DNA from: Candidatus Nezhaarchaeota archaeon
GTDB lineage: Archaea; Thermoproteota; Methanomethylicia; Nezhaarchaeales; WYZ-LMO8
Length of the DNA stretch: 64,000 bases
Direction of reading: 5' to 3'
Assembly: GCA_029887785.1 (NCBI GenBank)
Contig: JARXPG010000002.1
Coordinates: 1-64,000, forward strand
Shown here: positions 27,906 to 37,858 of the stretch, piece after piece
How the letters are laid out: the number at the start of each line of letters is the position of its first letter
Numbering within the stretch: the first letter of the stretch is position 1
Made by a program: the position numbers and the translations under genes
The notes under the pieces: model-generated
Databases searched by the model: none
What the model was told of the DNA's origin: nothing
What the model saw: the letters and a program-made list of their open reading frames with translations, nothing else

Positions 27906-28199
27906 CTTCGAGCCCCAAGTCCACGGTAGGTTAGCAATAGGTCCCTCTTAACCTTGCCGTACATGCCCGAAGGACCTAGTTAAGTATTGGAGCATTGGGA
28001 CCTCCATTTCTATTGGACTATGGGGGCAGATCAGCGCCTAGCTCTTAAGTCATCGCCAAGAAGCTCTTTAACGGGCTTCTTCATCATCCTATGAATGCAA
28101 AGCCCTACTACCTACTCTTCTTCCGCTTTCTTCGTACATTTAGCACTTATTTAGAGACTTCTAAAGGATCCTTTAAATCAAATATTAGAAATTGGCACG

Positions 28200-28523
28200 T
28201 CACTTCTTCATGAGTCCTATTATCGCGCCAACTATGAAGCCTATGCTCACCGGTCCTATACTCATTAATCCTAGCACCAGCGCGAGGTCCTTGGCTGTCT
28301 GAAATATGGTGCCAATGGTTTGTAGGGCCTGCGCAGGAGTTAGTCCGAGACTCCATACCGATAAGAAAGTCCCTAGAATGAGTATTGCTATAAAGGCTAG
28401 TACGTACTTCAAGGCTTTAACTGATACATATCCTAGCGCTAGACCTAAGAGGAACTGTATTGCCACGGCTGCTAGCATTTGTGGTTGCGAAAACAATGTT
28501 GGTAAATCCTCAAGAATGGACAA
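28200..28523 (-). CDS. Small multi-helix membrane protein
   Basis: The frame is open to 28622, but the true start is almost certainly TTG at 28523. AGGAGGTG lies eight to nine bases upstream, and a TATA box CTTATAAG is at 28559-28566. That gives 107 residues with three to four helices (LAAVAIQFLLGLALGYVSV, YVLAFIAILILGTFLSVW, DLALVLGLMSIGPVSIGF) and a short KK end. Gly-rich helices suggest oligomerisation. I do not recognise a named family, though FUN14-like or similar small archaeal membrane proteins have a comparable layout. No operon partner. Confidence 0.7.
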   Translation of the reverse strand: MSILEDLPTLFSQPQMLAAVAIQFLLGLALGYVSVKALKYVLAFIAILILGTFLSVWSLGLTPAQALQTIGTIFQTAKDLALVLGLMSIGPVSIGFIVGAIIGLMKK

Positions 28524-28728
28524 AAGCTTACACCTCCTAAGAGTGTCAACGATGTGGATCTTATAAGCCTTGTTGAGAATACAGTTGGTAAACTTCGTAA
28601 AACTTCTCAGTAAGAACTTCACGCCATTTTAGAGGAAGCCTAGCCAAACATTTAGATAAACAACAACCTCTTACCCTCGCATGCCTTGATCCTTAGGATG
28701 GCTCATAGAAAACCTTTTAAGACGACAT

Positions 28729-29013
28729 ATGGCTGGAATCCCATATTCTCAAGCGGTGAAGGTTATGAACATTGACAAGAAGTATGCTTTAAAGACGGTT
28801 AGAGAAGTGGTAAAGTGCTTAAGCGAGAACGTAAATAATGGTCTAAGTGAAAATTGCAAGAGATGTAATGAAAAAGAGCTATGCGACTCGCTCTATGACC
28901 TCATTGTATGCGGTTATCGCATGTGTAGTGATCTGATGCACGGAGCAGTAATGCACACAATACTTGAGATCGAGAGGACTGAGAGAGACTTAAGGGAGCG
29001 GACATCCTTATAA
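28729..29013 (+). CDS. Small cysteine-containing helical protein, unknown
   Basis: This 94-residue protein is largely helical. Its centre carries six cysteines in CKRCNEKELCDSLYDLIVCG and YRMCSDL, preceded by VVKCLSEN. That arrangement could bind a metal or an Fe-S cluster. A second Met at residue 13 (28765) is an alternative start. It ends two bases before the convergent M42 peptidase gene. I do not recognise the family. Confidence 0.55.
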   Translation: MAGIPYSQAVKVMNIDKKYALKTVREVVKCLSENVNNGLSENCKRCNEKELCDSLYDLIVCGYRMCSDLMHGAVMHTILEIERTERDLRERTSL

Positions 29014-29015
29014 GC

Positions 29016-30092
29016 TCACTTTTTAAGTGCTTTCTCAATCCCATAAGCAATGATTTTAGATGCTGACTCTACATCCCTTAGATCCACAAGCTCAACGGTT
29101 GTATGCATATACCTTAATGGTATCGATATAAGCATGGACTTCAAGCCTGTCCTCGCTAATTGCAGGACATCTAAATCCGTCCTCGTTTTTCCAGCTTCAG
29201 GGCCTACTTGGTACGGCACATCCCTATTCTTAGCTTCATTCTCGAAGAGGGCGGAGAGAGTCCAAGGTATTGGAGGACCCCTGGATATCACGGGACCGTG
29301 TCCAAGCTTTATTGGACACTCTTTCTCCTCAAGCCCAGGGTAACCACCAGCATGCGTCACATCAACTGCCACAGCTAGTCCAACACCTTCTTGGTGAAGC
29401 TTGTACCCGGCGACCGTAGCGCCTCGAGCTCCAACCTCTTCTTGAACCGTGAATACCGCGTAGTGGTCAATACCCAACTCGGTTAAAATCTTGGATGCTA
29501 GGATTACCGCTACACAGCCGGCTCTATCGTCGAAGCCTCTCGATGCCATGATCGTTGAATTCCCTCTAGGTATCAACACGAAGTCCTTGCGCAAGTGGGC
29601 TGGATCTCCTACCTTAACCAATTTCTCCACTTCATCTCTACTGCTCAAACCTACATCTACGAACATGTCCTGTATTTTAGGTGCTTTATCCCTCTCTTCA
29701 GGTCTAAGATAGTGAATAGGCTTCGAGCCTATGACCCCCAAGATAACTCTATCCCTCCAGTCCAATCCCTCGAGATCCCTCCCACTACCATAGATAACCA
29801 CTATCTCGCCAAGCAGTACTCTATCATCCCACCATCCGATGGGCTCTATGTATACCAAACCATTTTCTGCGATGCTCTTGACTGTGAAGCCTAGCTCATC
29901 CATGTGAGCTATCAGCGCTGCCCTGGGCTTATCGCCGACTTTAACATAAAGATTCCCAAGTTCATCGACATCAAACGATGCTTGAGGGACCATTGTTTTA
30001 AAGAATCCTTCTATCTCGCTCTTGACTGGGTCCTCCCAACCAGAGACTCCAGGAGCTAAGGTTAAGGTTCGCAACATGCTTAAAGAGTCCAT
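29016..30092 (-). CDS. M42-family metallo-aminopeptidase
   Basis: This 358-residue dinuclear zinc peptidase has AALIAHMDELGFTVKSI (first metal His and Asp), the second-metal region ASRGFDDRAGC, the catalytic base in TVQEEVGARGATVAG, and DVTHAGGYPG. The C-terminal ligand is YMHTTVELVDLRD. M42 enzymes form tetrahedral dodecamers that trim peptides released by the proteasome. All key residues are present. It lies directly downstream of the broken aldehyde dehydrogenase gene, separated by about 220 bases. Confidence 0.92.
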   Translation of the reverse strand: MDSLSMLRTLTLAPGVSGWEDPVKSEIEGFFKTMVPQASFDVDELGNLYVKVGDKPRAALIAHMDELGFTVKSIAENGLVYIEPIGWWDDRVLLGEIVVIYGSGRDLEGLDWRDRVILGVIGSKPIHYLRPEERDKAPKIQDMFVDVGLSSRDEVEKLVKVGDPAHLRKDFVLIPRGNSTIMASRGFDDRAGCVAVILASKILTELGIDHYAVFTVQEEVGARGATVAGYKLHQEGVGLAVAVDVTHAGGYPGLEEKECPIKLGHGPVISRGPPIPWTLSALFENEAKNRDVPYQVGPEAGKTRTDLDVLQLARTGLKSMLISIPLRYMHTTVELVDLRDVESASKIIAYGIEKALKK

Positions 30093-30312
30093 GCACGACC
30101 ACCAACGAGCTCAAATCAATACCCAAGGCTATGTCTCTAACCGCCTAGATATTTTCAATGAGGATAACTATTAAGCCTAATTCAAATTGCCTAAAGAACT
30201 CAAATAAATCCCGGCTTAGCCCTACATGAATAACCGAGCAAGAACGATCGTAATTCTTCTAACAAGACATGTAAATGATAAGTGATGTTAAATGTCGCCG
30301 TAAATCATCCTC

Positions 30313-31825
30313 TCACCACCACCTGTACATTATGACCTTCATGTCGGTGAAGAAGTCAATGGAACCCACTTGCCCGGTTAGAGGACCGTAATGGCTCTTC
30401 TTACGCGCTGGAAACGGGAAGAACTGATGCGGTTGTGCTACAGCCATGTTAACAGCTACGTTCCCGGCCTTTATTCGCTTTGCAAATTCTCTAGCCCACT
30501 TACCGCTTGACGTATATATCGTCCCTGTATTGCCATACTTACGGTTGTTAGCTACCTCTATAGCTTCATCAAAGTCTCTCACCTTAACTATGGGCATGAC
30601 GGGGCCAAAAATCTCTTCTTGCTCCACCTCCATTCCTGGAACAACGTCATCGAGAATTGTTGGACCAAGGTAAAAGCCTTTAGAATACTCCTCTTCTTCA
30701 ACTTTGTACTCGCGTCCGTCTAGTAATGGCCTAGCGCCTTGCTCTATTGCCCTCTCAATAACCTTAATGATCCTCTCCTTGGCCCTGGCTGAAACCACTG
30801 GACACATATCTGTAGTCTCCAAGAGCTGGTAGCCCACCTTTATCTTCCTAGTCCTCTCGACTATCTTGTTTACAAACTTATCATAAGCATCTCCTACAGT
30901 AATTAGCAGTCCTGGAGCCAAACATCGTTGACCAGCCATGTCGAAGAAGCCTCCAACTATATTCTCGATAGAGGGTTCTGGAACTGCATCTGGCATTAAG
31001 ACCACAGGGTTCTTAGCGCTCGTTTGACATATAGCTCTCTTCCCATGAGAACACGCTAGAGCGTAGATCTTCTCGCCCACAGCCGTAGAGCCGACAAAGC
31101 ACGTACCTACAACTTCTGGGTGAGTTACTAATCTCTCACCTGCTGAGCCAGGTAGTCCATTCAGGAGGTTCACAACGCCTGGAGGATAGCCTGCTTCTCT
31201 AAATAGACTCACCATGGCTGTTGCTGCAATAGGCGTAAGCTCGCTTGGTTTTATGACGACTGTATTGCCTAAGGTTATGGCCATGGGCACGAACCATAAA
31301 GGTATCATCACTGGGAAGTTGAATGGGGATATGATGACGAAGACCCCAAGGGGTTCTCTGACACACTCCATGTCTATTTCCGGCTCTGTCCTGACCAAAT
31401 TCATAACCTTCCTTGTGGTCATGAACAGAACAAGTGAGGAGCACCTAGTGCAGCGTCAACAGCTTCTATGGCTCTACGCATTTCCGCACGAGCTTCTCTT
31501 ATAGTCTTCCCAACATTCTGCGAGATTAACCTTGCCAAGTCCTCTAATCTTTGTTCCAAGAGCAATTTAAACCTCACGAGGTATTGAAGGCGATTAAATA
31601 TTGGAATGTGTTAGACCAGGTATCAAAAGCTCTAGCAGCTGAGCGTACAGCTTCGTCTACATCATTTGTAGACAAGGTAGGGACTTCAGCTATTTCTTTG
31701 CCCAATCCTGGGTCGTAAATTGGGATGTATTTATCCGAATCGGCTTCCACGTACTTATTATCGATAAAGTGCCCTAAGCGTCCATAATATGAGGAAAATC
31801 TAACTTCAAAGTCCACCTTAGCCAC
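30313..31825 (-). pseudogene. Aldehyde dehydrogenase (methylmalonate-semialdehyde type), two frameshifts
   Basis: Three frames on the reverse strand rebuild one ALDH of about 500 residues. The N-terminus runs from 31825 to about 31605 (DFEVRFSSYYGRLGHFIDNKYVEA is split over its start). A middle piece covers about 31607-31430 (PIFNRLQYLVRFK ... EQRLEDLARLISQNVGKTI). The C-terminus runs from 31422 with EPLGVFVIISPFNFPVMIP, GSTAVGEKIY, the catalytic Cys in GGFFDMAGQRCLAPG and EEIFGPVMPIV. Frames change near 31605 and near 31430. Intact family members make acyl-CoA from semialdehydes. The breaks mean decay or two assembly indels. Confidence 0.8.
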
Positions 31826-32175
31826 TTACATCCCCCAGCCAGTAGTTTCCTTGATTGCTTTATTAAAAATTTTAGAAGTTCTGGAAGTTTGGCGCCATTT
31901 ATCAAATCGTAGCTCGTTCAGGTGATTACAAAAACATTTAATATGGTTATTTTAGCGTTTAGAGTTTTAACAGCCCATACCAGCGGCTATATTAAGATGG
32001 GCTCGCAAGCTAGTTTATGCTAATCACGTCGCCCTTAAACTCACTAATTGTAACGATTATAGCGACGACATTTTGAGGGGGCTTACAAATGGTCACTAAT
32101 AGGTTCAATTAATGTTTAGATCCTTCCAAGCGCTTAGATGTTTGAGGGGGACGTTTATTGAGTCTCAAAGGCCAA
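31826..32175. other. Intergenic region
   Basis: The 350 bases between the broken dehydrogenase and the Clp1-like gene contain two copies of TTTGAGGGGG (near 32073 and 32142), about 70 bases apart. There are only very short frames, and no RNA gene is recognisable. Confidence 0.35.
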
Positions 32176-33459
32176 TTAAATGAAGCCAGGTTCTAACTTT
32201 TCCACCTCTCGATACTCTTCTAACCTAACACATCCCAGCTTTATGACCTTGACTTGTTCGATGTTCCTCAATGGCGTTGAAATCGCTGCTCTCATGGCTT
32301 TAAAGTCTATGCTCTTCAATATCCCTATATCAAGAAAACTGCTCTTCTCACCCAACAACCCTGCCACAAGCCCACGCTCGAAGCCCTTTATCGCGAACCT
32401 GACTGTCCTGTCACTAAACGCGCTTCTAACGTTTGTGTAGAAGTCCTTACTTCTCGGCTTCTCTTCTAACACCAACACTACTGAGTCTTGCGAGAGCTCA
32501 CAGTATTCAACTCTACAACCAGCAATAGACTCTATTACCTGAACTGTTTCAGGAGGAGCCCTACACCCACTACCTATGAATGAACCCACTATCGCCACTT
32601 TATCTAAGCTCACGATGTGGTCCACCAAGCCCTTTTTCGTGAAGTAGTTGTAGAAGGCCCTTTCACGCAATGCTCTACGATCATCGCGATTGCGTTGTCT
32701 AACCCAAGGAGAGGCTGGTAGCTCAAACACGTCGTATCCTAGAGCTTTAAATTGCTTCGTCAAGTGGCTAAGTTCATTGCTCCTCTGAAGAGCTACTATT
32801 ATGTCAGGACTTATAGACTCGACAGCGTAAAGCTGATATGCTCTCGCTGGCCCTCCGTAAACCATGCCCGGAGTGTCTATCAGTATCGTGCCCCCAAATT
32901 TCTTTGCATCGCTCACGAGCTTCAGTGTCCCTGTGATCATCGGCAATAGATGGCCTGCAGGAGAGGTTGAGCCCACGAAGTAGGCAGAGGTTAAGGGTGC
33001 CCCCTCGAGAAAAGCTACTTGCCTATCTAGAATGCTCAATCCTATCGTTGTTGGAGGACCTATATCCGATTGACCTACATCACAATCCACTACTGAGACC
33101 TTGTAACCTTTAGCTAAAAGCTTGTTTGCCGTGTAAGTAACGAAAAACGTCTTCCCAGTGTCTATGCAACCTAGAGTGAACACGACGGAGTCCTTGGGTA
33201 GAGAATCTATTAAACTCAGCCACTCCCTTGGTATGGTGGAAGCTTCTAGCTTAGTCACAATACCGCTACCTCTAAGCTCCACCTTAGCTCCACGAGGTGC
33301 TTCTATGAGCGTCGCCTTTGCCATCGGTACGATCACTTCTTCGTTTACATCAAGATCCTTACCCGTAACCTCCACGAACCCCTCAATTAGCCTGATCTTT
33401 AGGGGACCTTCCACAACGTAGTATCCATGGAGATTCTCGACCTTCACTAAGCGTTCCAT
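32176..33459 (-). CDS. Clp1/Grc3-type polynucleotide 5'-hydroxyl kinase
   Basis: This 427-residue protein has an N-terminal beta domain and then a P-loop VFTLGCIDTGKTFFVTY. Other marks are VSVVDCDVGQSDIGPPTTIGL, FVGSTSPAGHLLP and TILIDTPGMVYG. These are hallmarks of archaeal Clp1-like kinases, which phosphorylate the 5'-OH ends of RNA or DNA. The Clp1 clasp/lid region follows. The P-loop has an Asp in place of the more common Gly/Ser (CIDTGKT), as seen in other archaeal members. It is monocistronic. Confidence 0.88.
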   Translation of the reverse strand: MERLVKVENLHGYYVVEGPLKIRLIEGFVEVTGKDLDVNEEVIVPMAKATLIEAPRGAKVELRGSGIVTKLEASTIPREWLSLIDSLPKDSVVFTLGCIDTGKTFFVTYTANKLLAKGYKVSVVDCDVGQSDIGPPTTIGLSILDRQVAFLEGAPLTSAYFVGSTSPAGHLLPMITGTLKLVSDAKKFGGTILIDTPGMVYGGPARAYQLYAVESISPDIIVALQRSNELSHLTKQFKALGYDVFELPASPWVRQRNRDDRRALRERAFYNYFTKKGLVDHIVSLDKVAIVGSFIGSGCRAPPETVQVIESIAGCRVEYCELSQDSVVLVLEEKPRSKDFYTNVRSAFSDRTVRFAIKGFERGLVAGLLGEKSSFLDIGILKSIDFKAMRAAISTPLRNIEQVKVIKLGCVRLEEYREVEKLEPGFI

Positions 33460-33779
33460 CGATGTACCCTCTAATGTAATTATTGAGCCTTATATTAAAA
33501 GATAGCAAAACGACCTTGAAAAATTAACTTGATAACGGGGAGCGTTGTGGAGCCATGTACAATTATTTTCTTCTTCCAATATATTGTGCTGTCTGAGTTC
33601 TGATAACTCACGTTACCTGGCTCGTTAACTTAATTAATGACGACTCATGGAATACGTAGTCGGATGAATGTAATGCGATGTTTTGATGCTTAAAGAAAGG
33701 ATTTAAAGCTTTGGGTAAGGAATACATAAAGCCCCATCTAGAGGAAGTTTTTAAACTTCCTTTTAATTAGCCGCCCATT
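33460..33779. other. Divergent intergenic region
   Basis: The 320 bases between the Clp1-like kinase and the MFS gene hold the 20-base inverted repeat at 33742-33761. Nothing else is recognisable. Confidence 0.4.
33742..33761. promoter_or_regulatory. Inverted repeat overlapping the MFS gene TATA element
   Basis: Perfect 9-base arms AGGAAGTTT and AAACTTCCT flank TT. The AT-rich centre (TTTTTAAAC) sits about 27 bases before the GTG start at 33780, where a TATA box is expected for a leaderless mRNA. A regulator bound here would block TBP. A terminator reading is unlikely because no rightward gene lies upstream. Confidence 0.5.
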
Positions 33780-34970
33780 GTGTGGTGGCTGGGCTTCGTT
33801 CTCCACGAAGCAGGATTTAGCTTATTGCTGATATTGTTACCGCTTTACGTAGTCTCCATCGGCGGATCACTCATCGATATAGGCATCATGTGTATGATGG
33901 GACAGCTCGTAACCATTCCAGCTTCGATGTTTTGGGGCTATGCATGTGATAGAGCGAGGAGTTACAAGCTCTTCATCCTCTTGTCTTTCCTATCCCTTTC
34001 GATAGCTACGTACTTCTTAATAATGGTAACTAAAGTAAGTCACTTAATCGCCCTTTACGTCTTACTATCCATCTTCCATTCAGCTCATGGTCCTCCACGA
34101 AATGCGCTGATAGCAGAGCTCTATACCTACGAAGAGTGGAAGCGGAGCTTCGCAGTATTTGAGGAGTTTGCGGAAGTTGGACGGCTTATAGGGCTGCTCG
34201 CTGGCGCCTACATATCATTTAGTGGAGCAAGTACCACATCCCTAATAATTTTATGCAGTAGCTTGCACATAGCTGCCTTCCTTATGTCTATCGTTCTTAT
34301 TAGAGATCCTATCTTGATTCTGGAACGCCGTTTAATAGCCATGAAAAGAGCAGTAGACTTGGTAGACAGAGGGACGTATGCTTTTTGTAGGGCTCTCAAC
34401 GGATTCCCCAGTGCTTACAGTCTTAAAGAAGTGGATGCGAAGGCTTTTTGCGTTGGACTAACCCTCTTCCAAGCAGCATCATCCATGCTATTCACTCCAA
34501 TGCCTGTATTTCTTTTGCGCGAGCTAGCCCTCGAACAAGGCTTAGTCTTCACGATATACACATTAAACTCATTGGGTGTTGTTCTAGGTTACTTGTACCT
34601 AATTTATCGATCCGACGAAAATGCCGAGAAAGCCTCTTTGCTTAAAAAAGTCGTGTTGCTAAGAAGTGCGACGGTCTTCTTAATGCTCATTGCATTATCA
34701 TCGACCTTTAATGTAGCGATAATTACAGCATTGCTAACTCTGCTAGGCTATCTCTACGCATTATTCTACGCCTGCGTGCTGACGATCTCTATGGAGCTTT
34801 TACCTCCCAAGAAGGTAGGATTGACCGACGCCATAATGAATCTAGGCTCAGTTTGTGGAGCTTTTATTGGACCGCTTATAGCCGATAAGGTGGGCTTTAA
34901 CTACATGTTCCTATTGAGTGGGCTAACATTCTTTGCCTCTTTCATAGCATTTAAAGTCTTCAATAGATAG
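33780..34970 (+). CDS. Major facilitator superfamily transporter
   Basis: This 396-residue membrane protein has about twelve helices, with an MFS motif A-like loop FWGYACDRARSYKLF after helix 2 and GFVLHEAGFSLLLILLPLYV as helix 1. It starts at GTG 33780. The substrate is unknown. Its closeness to the tungstate importer may be chance, since the two converge. A T6 run begins at the base after the stop codon. Confidence 0.75.
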   Translation: MWWLGFVLHEAGFSLLLILLPLYVVSIGGSLIDIGIMCMMGQLVTIPASMFWGYACDRARSYKLFILLSFLSLSIATYFLIMVTKVSHLIALYVLLSIFHSAHGPPRNALIAELYTYEEWKRSFAVFEEFAEVGRLIGLLAGAYISFSGASTTSLIILCSSLHIAAFLMSIVLIRDPILILERRLIAMKRAVDLVDRGTYAFCRALNGFPSAYSLKEVDAKAFCVGLTLFQAASSMLFTPMPVFLLRELALEQGLVFTIYTLNSLGVVLGYLYLIYRSDENAEKASLLKKVVLLRSATVFLMLIALSSTFNVAIITALLTLLGYLYALFYACVLTISMELLPPKKVGLTDAIMNLGSVCGAFIGPLIADKVGFNYMFLLSGLTFFASFIAFKVFNR

Positions 34971-34976
34971 TTTTTT
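34971..34976 (+). terminator. T-run terminator candidate
   Basis: TTTTTT follows directly after the MFS stop codon. Archaeal intrinsic termination needs little more than a T-rich stretch, and the neighbouring gene is convergent. Confidence 0.3.
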
Positions 34977-35092
34977 GACCATAAAGCTACAAGCTAAAAT
35001 ATAGCACTTGACGTAAACCTGCTTTAAGATAAAACCTAAACAGCTCTAATTCCTCACATAGCAGTAAACAACATTAATTGATGTGTGCTTCC

Positions 35093-36193
35093 TCAGGTCT
35101 CAAAATGCTTTGTAAGCACTTTAACTCTTGATGCTTTAATTTGCACGAAGACCGTGGCTCCCGGTTTGACATCGAAATCGTCAAGATAATCCGGGCTAAT
35201 CTCAGCCTTTAGATTAATATCGCCCAGGTCAACGTCAACCTTAACGACTGACCCCTCAATATACATGCCTTTTACTCTTCCTGTGAGGATGTTGCATTGG
35301 CAACCTTTCCATTTCGGCTTGACAATCTCCTTTGTAGGCGATAGAATAATGTCTTGAGGTTTTATGACGACTATAACGTCCTTAACTTTTTCTGGAAAGT
35401 TCCCATGACATTCAGCACTCAAAATTGTGCCTCCAACATCGATGGAGGCGTGCCCATCCTCGATCGAAATGATGCGTCCATTGAGGACATTATAGCCTAA
35501 GAATTCTGCGATGAATTTCGAGCTCGGGTTTTCGAATATAGTCTCAATAGAGCCTATCTGCTCAATCCTTCCATTACTCATTATGGCTATCTTATCACTG
35601 ATTGCTCTTGCTTCTAACAAGTCGTGAGTTGTATGTATGACGGAAGTGCCAAATTGGCGGAAGGTCTCCTTAAGCATGCTGCAAATTTCTCTCCTAAAAA
35701 CTTCCCTCGTAGGTGGGTCCAGCGCAGAGCACGGTTCATCTAGCAATAAAACATCAGGTTTAGCTGCTAAGGCCCTTGCAATAGCCACCCTCTGTTTCTG
35801 TCCAGAACTTAGAGACTCGACACTTCTATTCATCAAATTCTCTATTTGAAGTAGGCGTATGATCCTTCGAAGATCACTTAACTCCATGCCCTTTGATTTC
35901 TTGAATGCAAGCTGAATATTCCGCTCAACGGTCATATTTGGAAACAACGCGTAATCAGCTGGTACATACCCGACTCTCCTCTTTTCTGGCGGAAGATCTG
36001 TAACGTCAACTCCGTTAATTATTATCTTACCGGAATTAATCCTCTGTAAACCAGCTATGCATTCAAGCAGCGTCGTCTTTCCACATCCATTGGGGCCCAT
36101 TAGCGTGAGAATTGAGCCGCACTGAACTTCAAAGCTTATATCGGTCAAGAAGAAGGAGCCTCGTTGTGCATGCAAATTTAAAACGGTTATCAT
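35093..36193 (-). CDS. wtpC: Tungstate/molybdate ABC transporter ATPase
   Basis: This 366-residue ATPase has Walker A MGPNGCGKTT, signature LSSGQKQRVAIARAL and Walker B VLLLDEPCSALDP. The C-terminal region is longer than a basic ATPase and has MOP-like strands (VIVVIKPQDIIL, VQIKASRVKVL), the oxyanion-sensing domain of ModC/WtpC. It overlaps the permease gene by four bases. Together with the binding protein it completes a W/Mo importer. Tungsten or molybdenum is needed by formylmethanofuran dehydrogenase and aldehyde oxidoreductases. Confidence 0.85.
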   Translation of the reverse strand: MITVLNLHAQRGSFFLTDISFEVQCGSILTLMGPNGCGKTTLLECIAGLQRINSGKIIINGVDVTDLPPEKRRVGYVPADYALFPNMTVERNIQLAFKKSKGMELSDLRRIIRLLQIENLMNRSVESLSSGQKQRVAIARALAAKPDVLLLDEPCSALDPPTREVFRREICSMLKETFRQFGTSVIHTTHDLLEARAISDKIAIMSNGRIEQIGSIETIFENPSSKFIAEFLGYNVLNGRIISIEDGHASIDVGGTILSAECHGNFPEKVKDVIVVIKPQDIILSPTKEIVKPKWKGCQCNILTGRVKGMYIEGSVVKVDVDLGDINLKAEISPDYLDDFDVKPGATVFVQIKASRVKVLTKHFET

Positions 36194-36996
36194 ATAGCGA
36201 GCCCCCTGTACAAGAGCTTTCTAGTTGCTATTAGTGTCAAGCAAGCTGTGAAAAGGAGAATAAATGAAAGAGCAGCCACATTTCCTAAGTCTGCTGCAAC
36301 GAGGTTAAGATAAAGTGCGATAGGTAAGGTTTCAGTCTTGAACCTGGTGGCACCAGCAAGCATGAGCGTTGCACCAAATTCTCCCAGTGCTTTAGCCCAA
36401 GATATGAGAGCAGCTCCAAGAATACCTCGCTTAGCAGCTGGCAACGTTATGTACAGGAAAGTCTCTAACTCCGTGTATCCAAATGTCCGAGCAACTCTTT
36501 CATAGCGAGCAGGTACTCCATCAAAGGTCTCTTTTAAGAGCTTTATCGTTAAGGCACTTATTACAGCCAGTTGAGCTACAATGATTCCTGGGACCTCAAA
36601 GACTATCGTCACGATCCTTTCATTTATGAACATACCTATAGGATTCCTCGCGAAGAAGATAAGTAACATGACTCCTAATGTGACTGGAGGAACTGCTATG
36701 GGTACATCCAGAAAACCTTCAATCACGGTTTTCCCTCGAAACTCAAGACGAGATAGAGCATAGGCTACTGGAATTCCAATAACTAAGGAGATTAAAGTTG
36801 AACACGTAGCTGTAAAGATTGAGAGGGAGAGAGCAAACCTCACTTCATCGGAGAGAAAGGCGTGTGCAAGCTGCCAAGGCTCAACAAAGATCGCTGGTGA
36901 TGTAAAGACACATAAGAAGAATACCAGTACGAGAGTTAAAAAGGAAAATACTATAACCCTGAACATATTGGGCCTCATGTTATCCAAGCTCTTCAA
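36190..36996 (-). CDS. wtpB: Tungstate/molybdate ABC transporter permease
   Basis: This 268-residue permease has six helices and the ABC coupling motif EAARTFG-like ERVARTFGYTELETFLYITLP. It is followed by GALISWAKALGEFGATLMLAGATRFKTETLP split across its course, which is the diagnostic ModB/WtpB end (LGEFGAT). It overlaps both neighbours, so translation of the three genes is coupled. Confidence 0.9.
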   Translation of the reverse strand: MKSLDNMRPNMFRVIVFSFLTLVLVFFLCVFTSPAIFVEPWQLAHAFLSDEVRFALSLSIFTATCSTLISLVIGIPVAYALSRLEFRGKTVIEGFLDVPIAVPPVTLGVMLLIFFARNPIGMFINERIVTIVFEVPGIIVAQLAVISALTIKLLKETFDGVPARYERVARTFGYTELETFLYITLPAAKRGILGAALISWAKALGEFGATLMLAGATRFKTETLPIALYLNLVAADLGNVAALSFILLFTACLTLIATRKLLYRGLAI

Positions 36997-37858
36997 TTAC
37001 TGCGTTTGGAGCATAGACTCTAGCTTCCTCTAATGTCGAGAAGTATCCATACTTTGCCCAGACGTCACGCATATCCTGCGAAGCTAGGAAGTCTAGAAAC
37101 TTCTCGGCGAGAGCTTTATTCTTACTGTATGTTGTCACAGCTCCAGCTATATAGCCTATCTTCGGGATTATACTTGGTTCAATCCACACAATGTCGGCCC
37201 TCTCTGGGTTCCAATGATAGAAAACGTGCCACCCGATTACAGCATCTACAGCGCCGATGTATATTAATTGAGCCGTCGCCTCGCAACTGGCCGCATAAAC
37301 AACAATATTCCTGCTAACGGCTTCCCAGAGCCCGCTTCTTTCTAAGATCTCCTTGGCGTAAAGACCGACACAAACAGATTTAGGATCACCTATTCCAACA
37401 CGGATTCCAGGTTTTGCAAGATCCTCAATCGACGTGATGTTCTTCGGATTTCCCTTCTGGACAATGATTGCTGGAACTAGGTAAGCAAGTATTTTTGCTG
37501 GATGCTCAGTGAGGTTAACAACATTCTTCTCATTTGCCAAAGCAAGATATTCTGGCGAGCCCGGAATATAGATGTCGCCTTTTCTTGTAATCTCCATAGA
37601 CGATAGTAAACTCCCTGAACCGCCAAGGTTTATCTCAACTTTAATGCCATACTTCGATTCGAAAATGCTAGCAGCTTCTCTATAAACGGGGGCAGCTGCC
37701 GCACCAGCAAATACTACGATCGATTGATGTGATGAGTTGCTACCATAGAACGTGTAAATGACCATTCCGAGTGCAATCAATACGAGGCTGATAAAAGGAA
37801 GTATTCTCAGAGGCCTTAAATGAGGGCTGCTTGGCTTCATCAATAATCGCCCCCTCAT
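36980..37858 (-). CDS. wtpA: Tungstate/molybdate-binding protein (ModA/WtpA-like)
   Basis: This 292-residue extracellular binding protein has an N-terminal membrane anchor (about 18-37). The ModA-type core opens with IVVFAGAAAAPVYREAA and continues with INLGGSGSLLSSMEI, GDIYIPGSPEYLALA, VPAIIVQKGNP and VRVGIGDPKSVCVG. There is no lipobox cysteine, so it is held by the uncleaved helix. Residues in the two Ser/Ala loops contact the oxyanion. It is the first gene of the operon, with CTTATAAG near 37886-37893 about 30 bases before the ATG. Confidence 0.87.
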   Translation of the reverse strand: MRGRLLMKPSSPHLRPLRILPFISLVLIALGMVIYTFYGSNSSHQSIVVFAGAAAAPVYREAASIFESKYGIKVEINLGGSGSLLSSMEITRKGDIYIPGSPEYLALANEKNVVNLTEHPAKILAYLVPAIIVQKGNPKNITSIEDLAKPGIRVGIGDPKSVCVGLYAKEILERSGLWEAVSRNIVVYAASCEATAQLIYIGAVDAVIGWHVFYHWNPERADIVWIEPSIIPKIGYIAGAVTTYSKNKALAEKFLDFLASQDMRDVWAKYGYFSTLEEARVYAPNAVIEELG

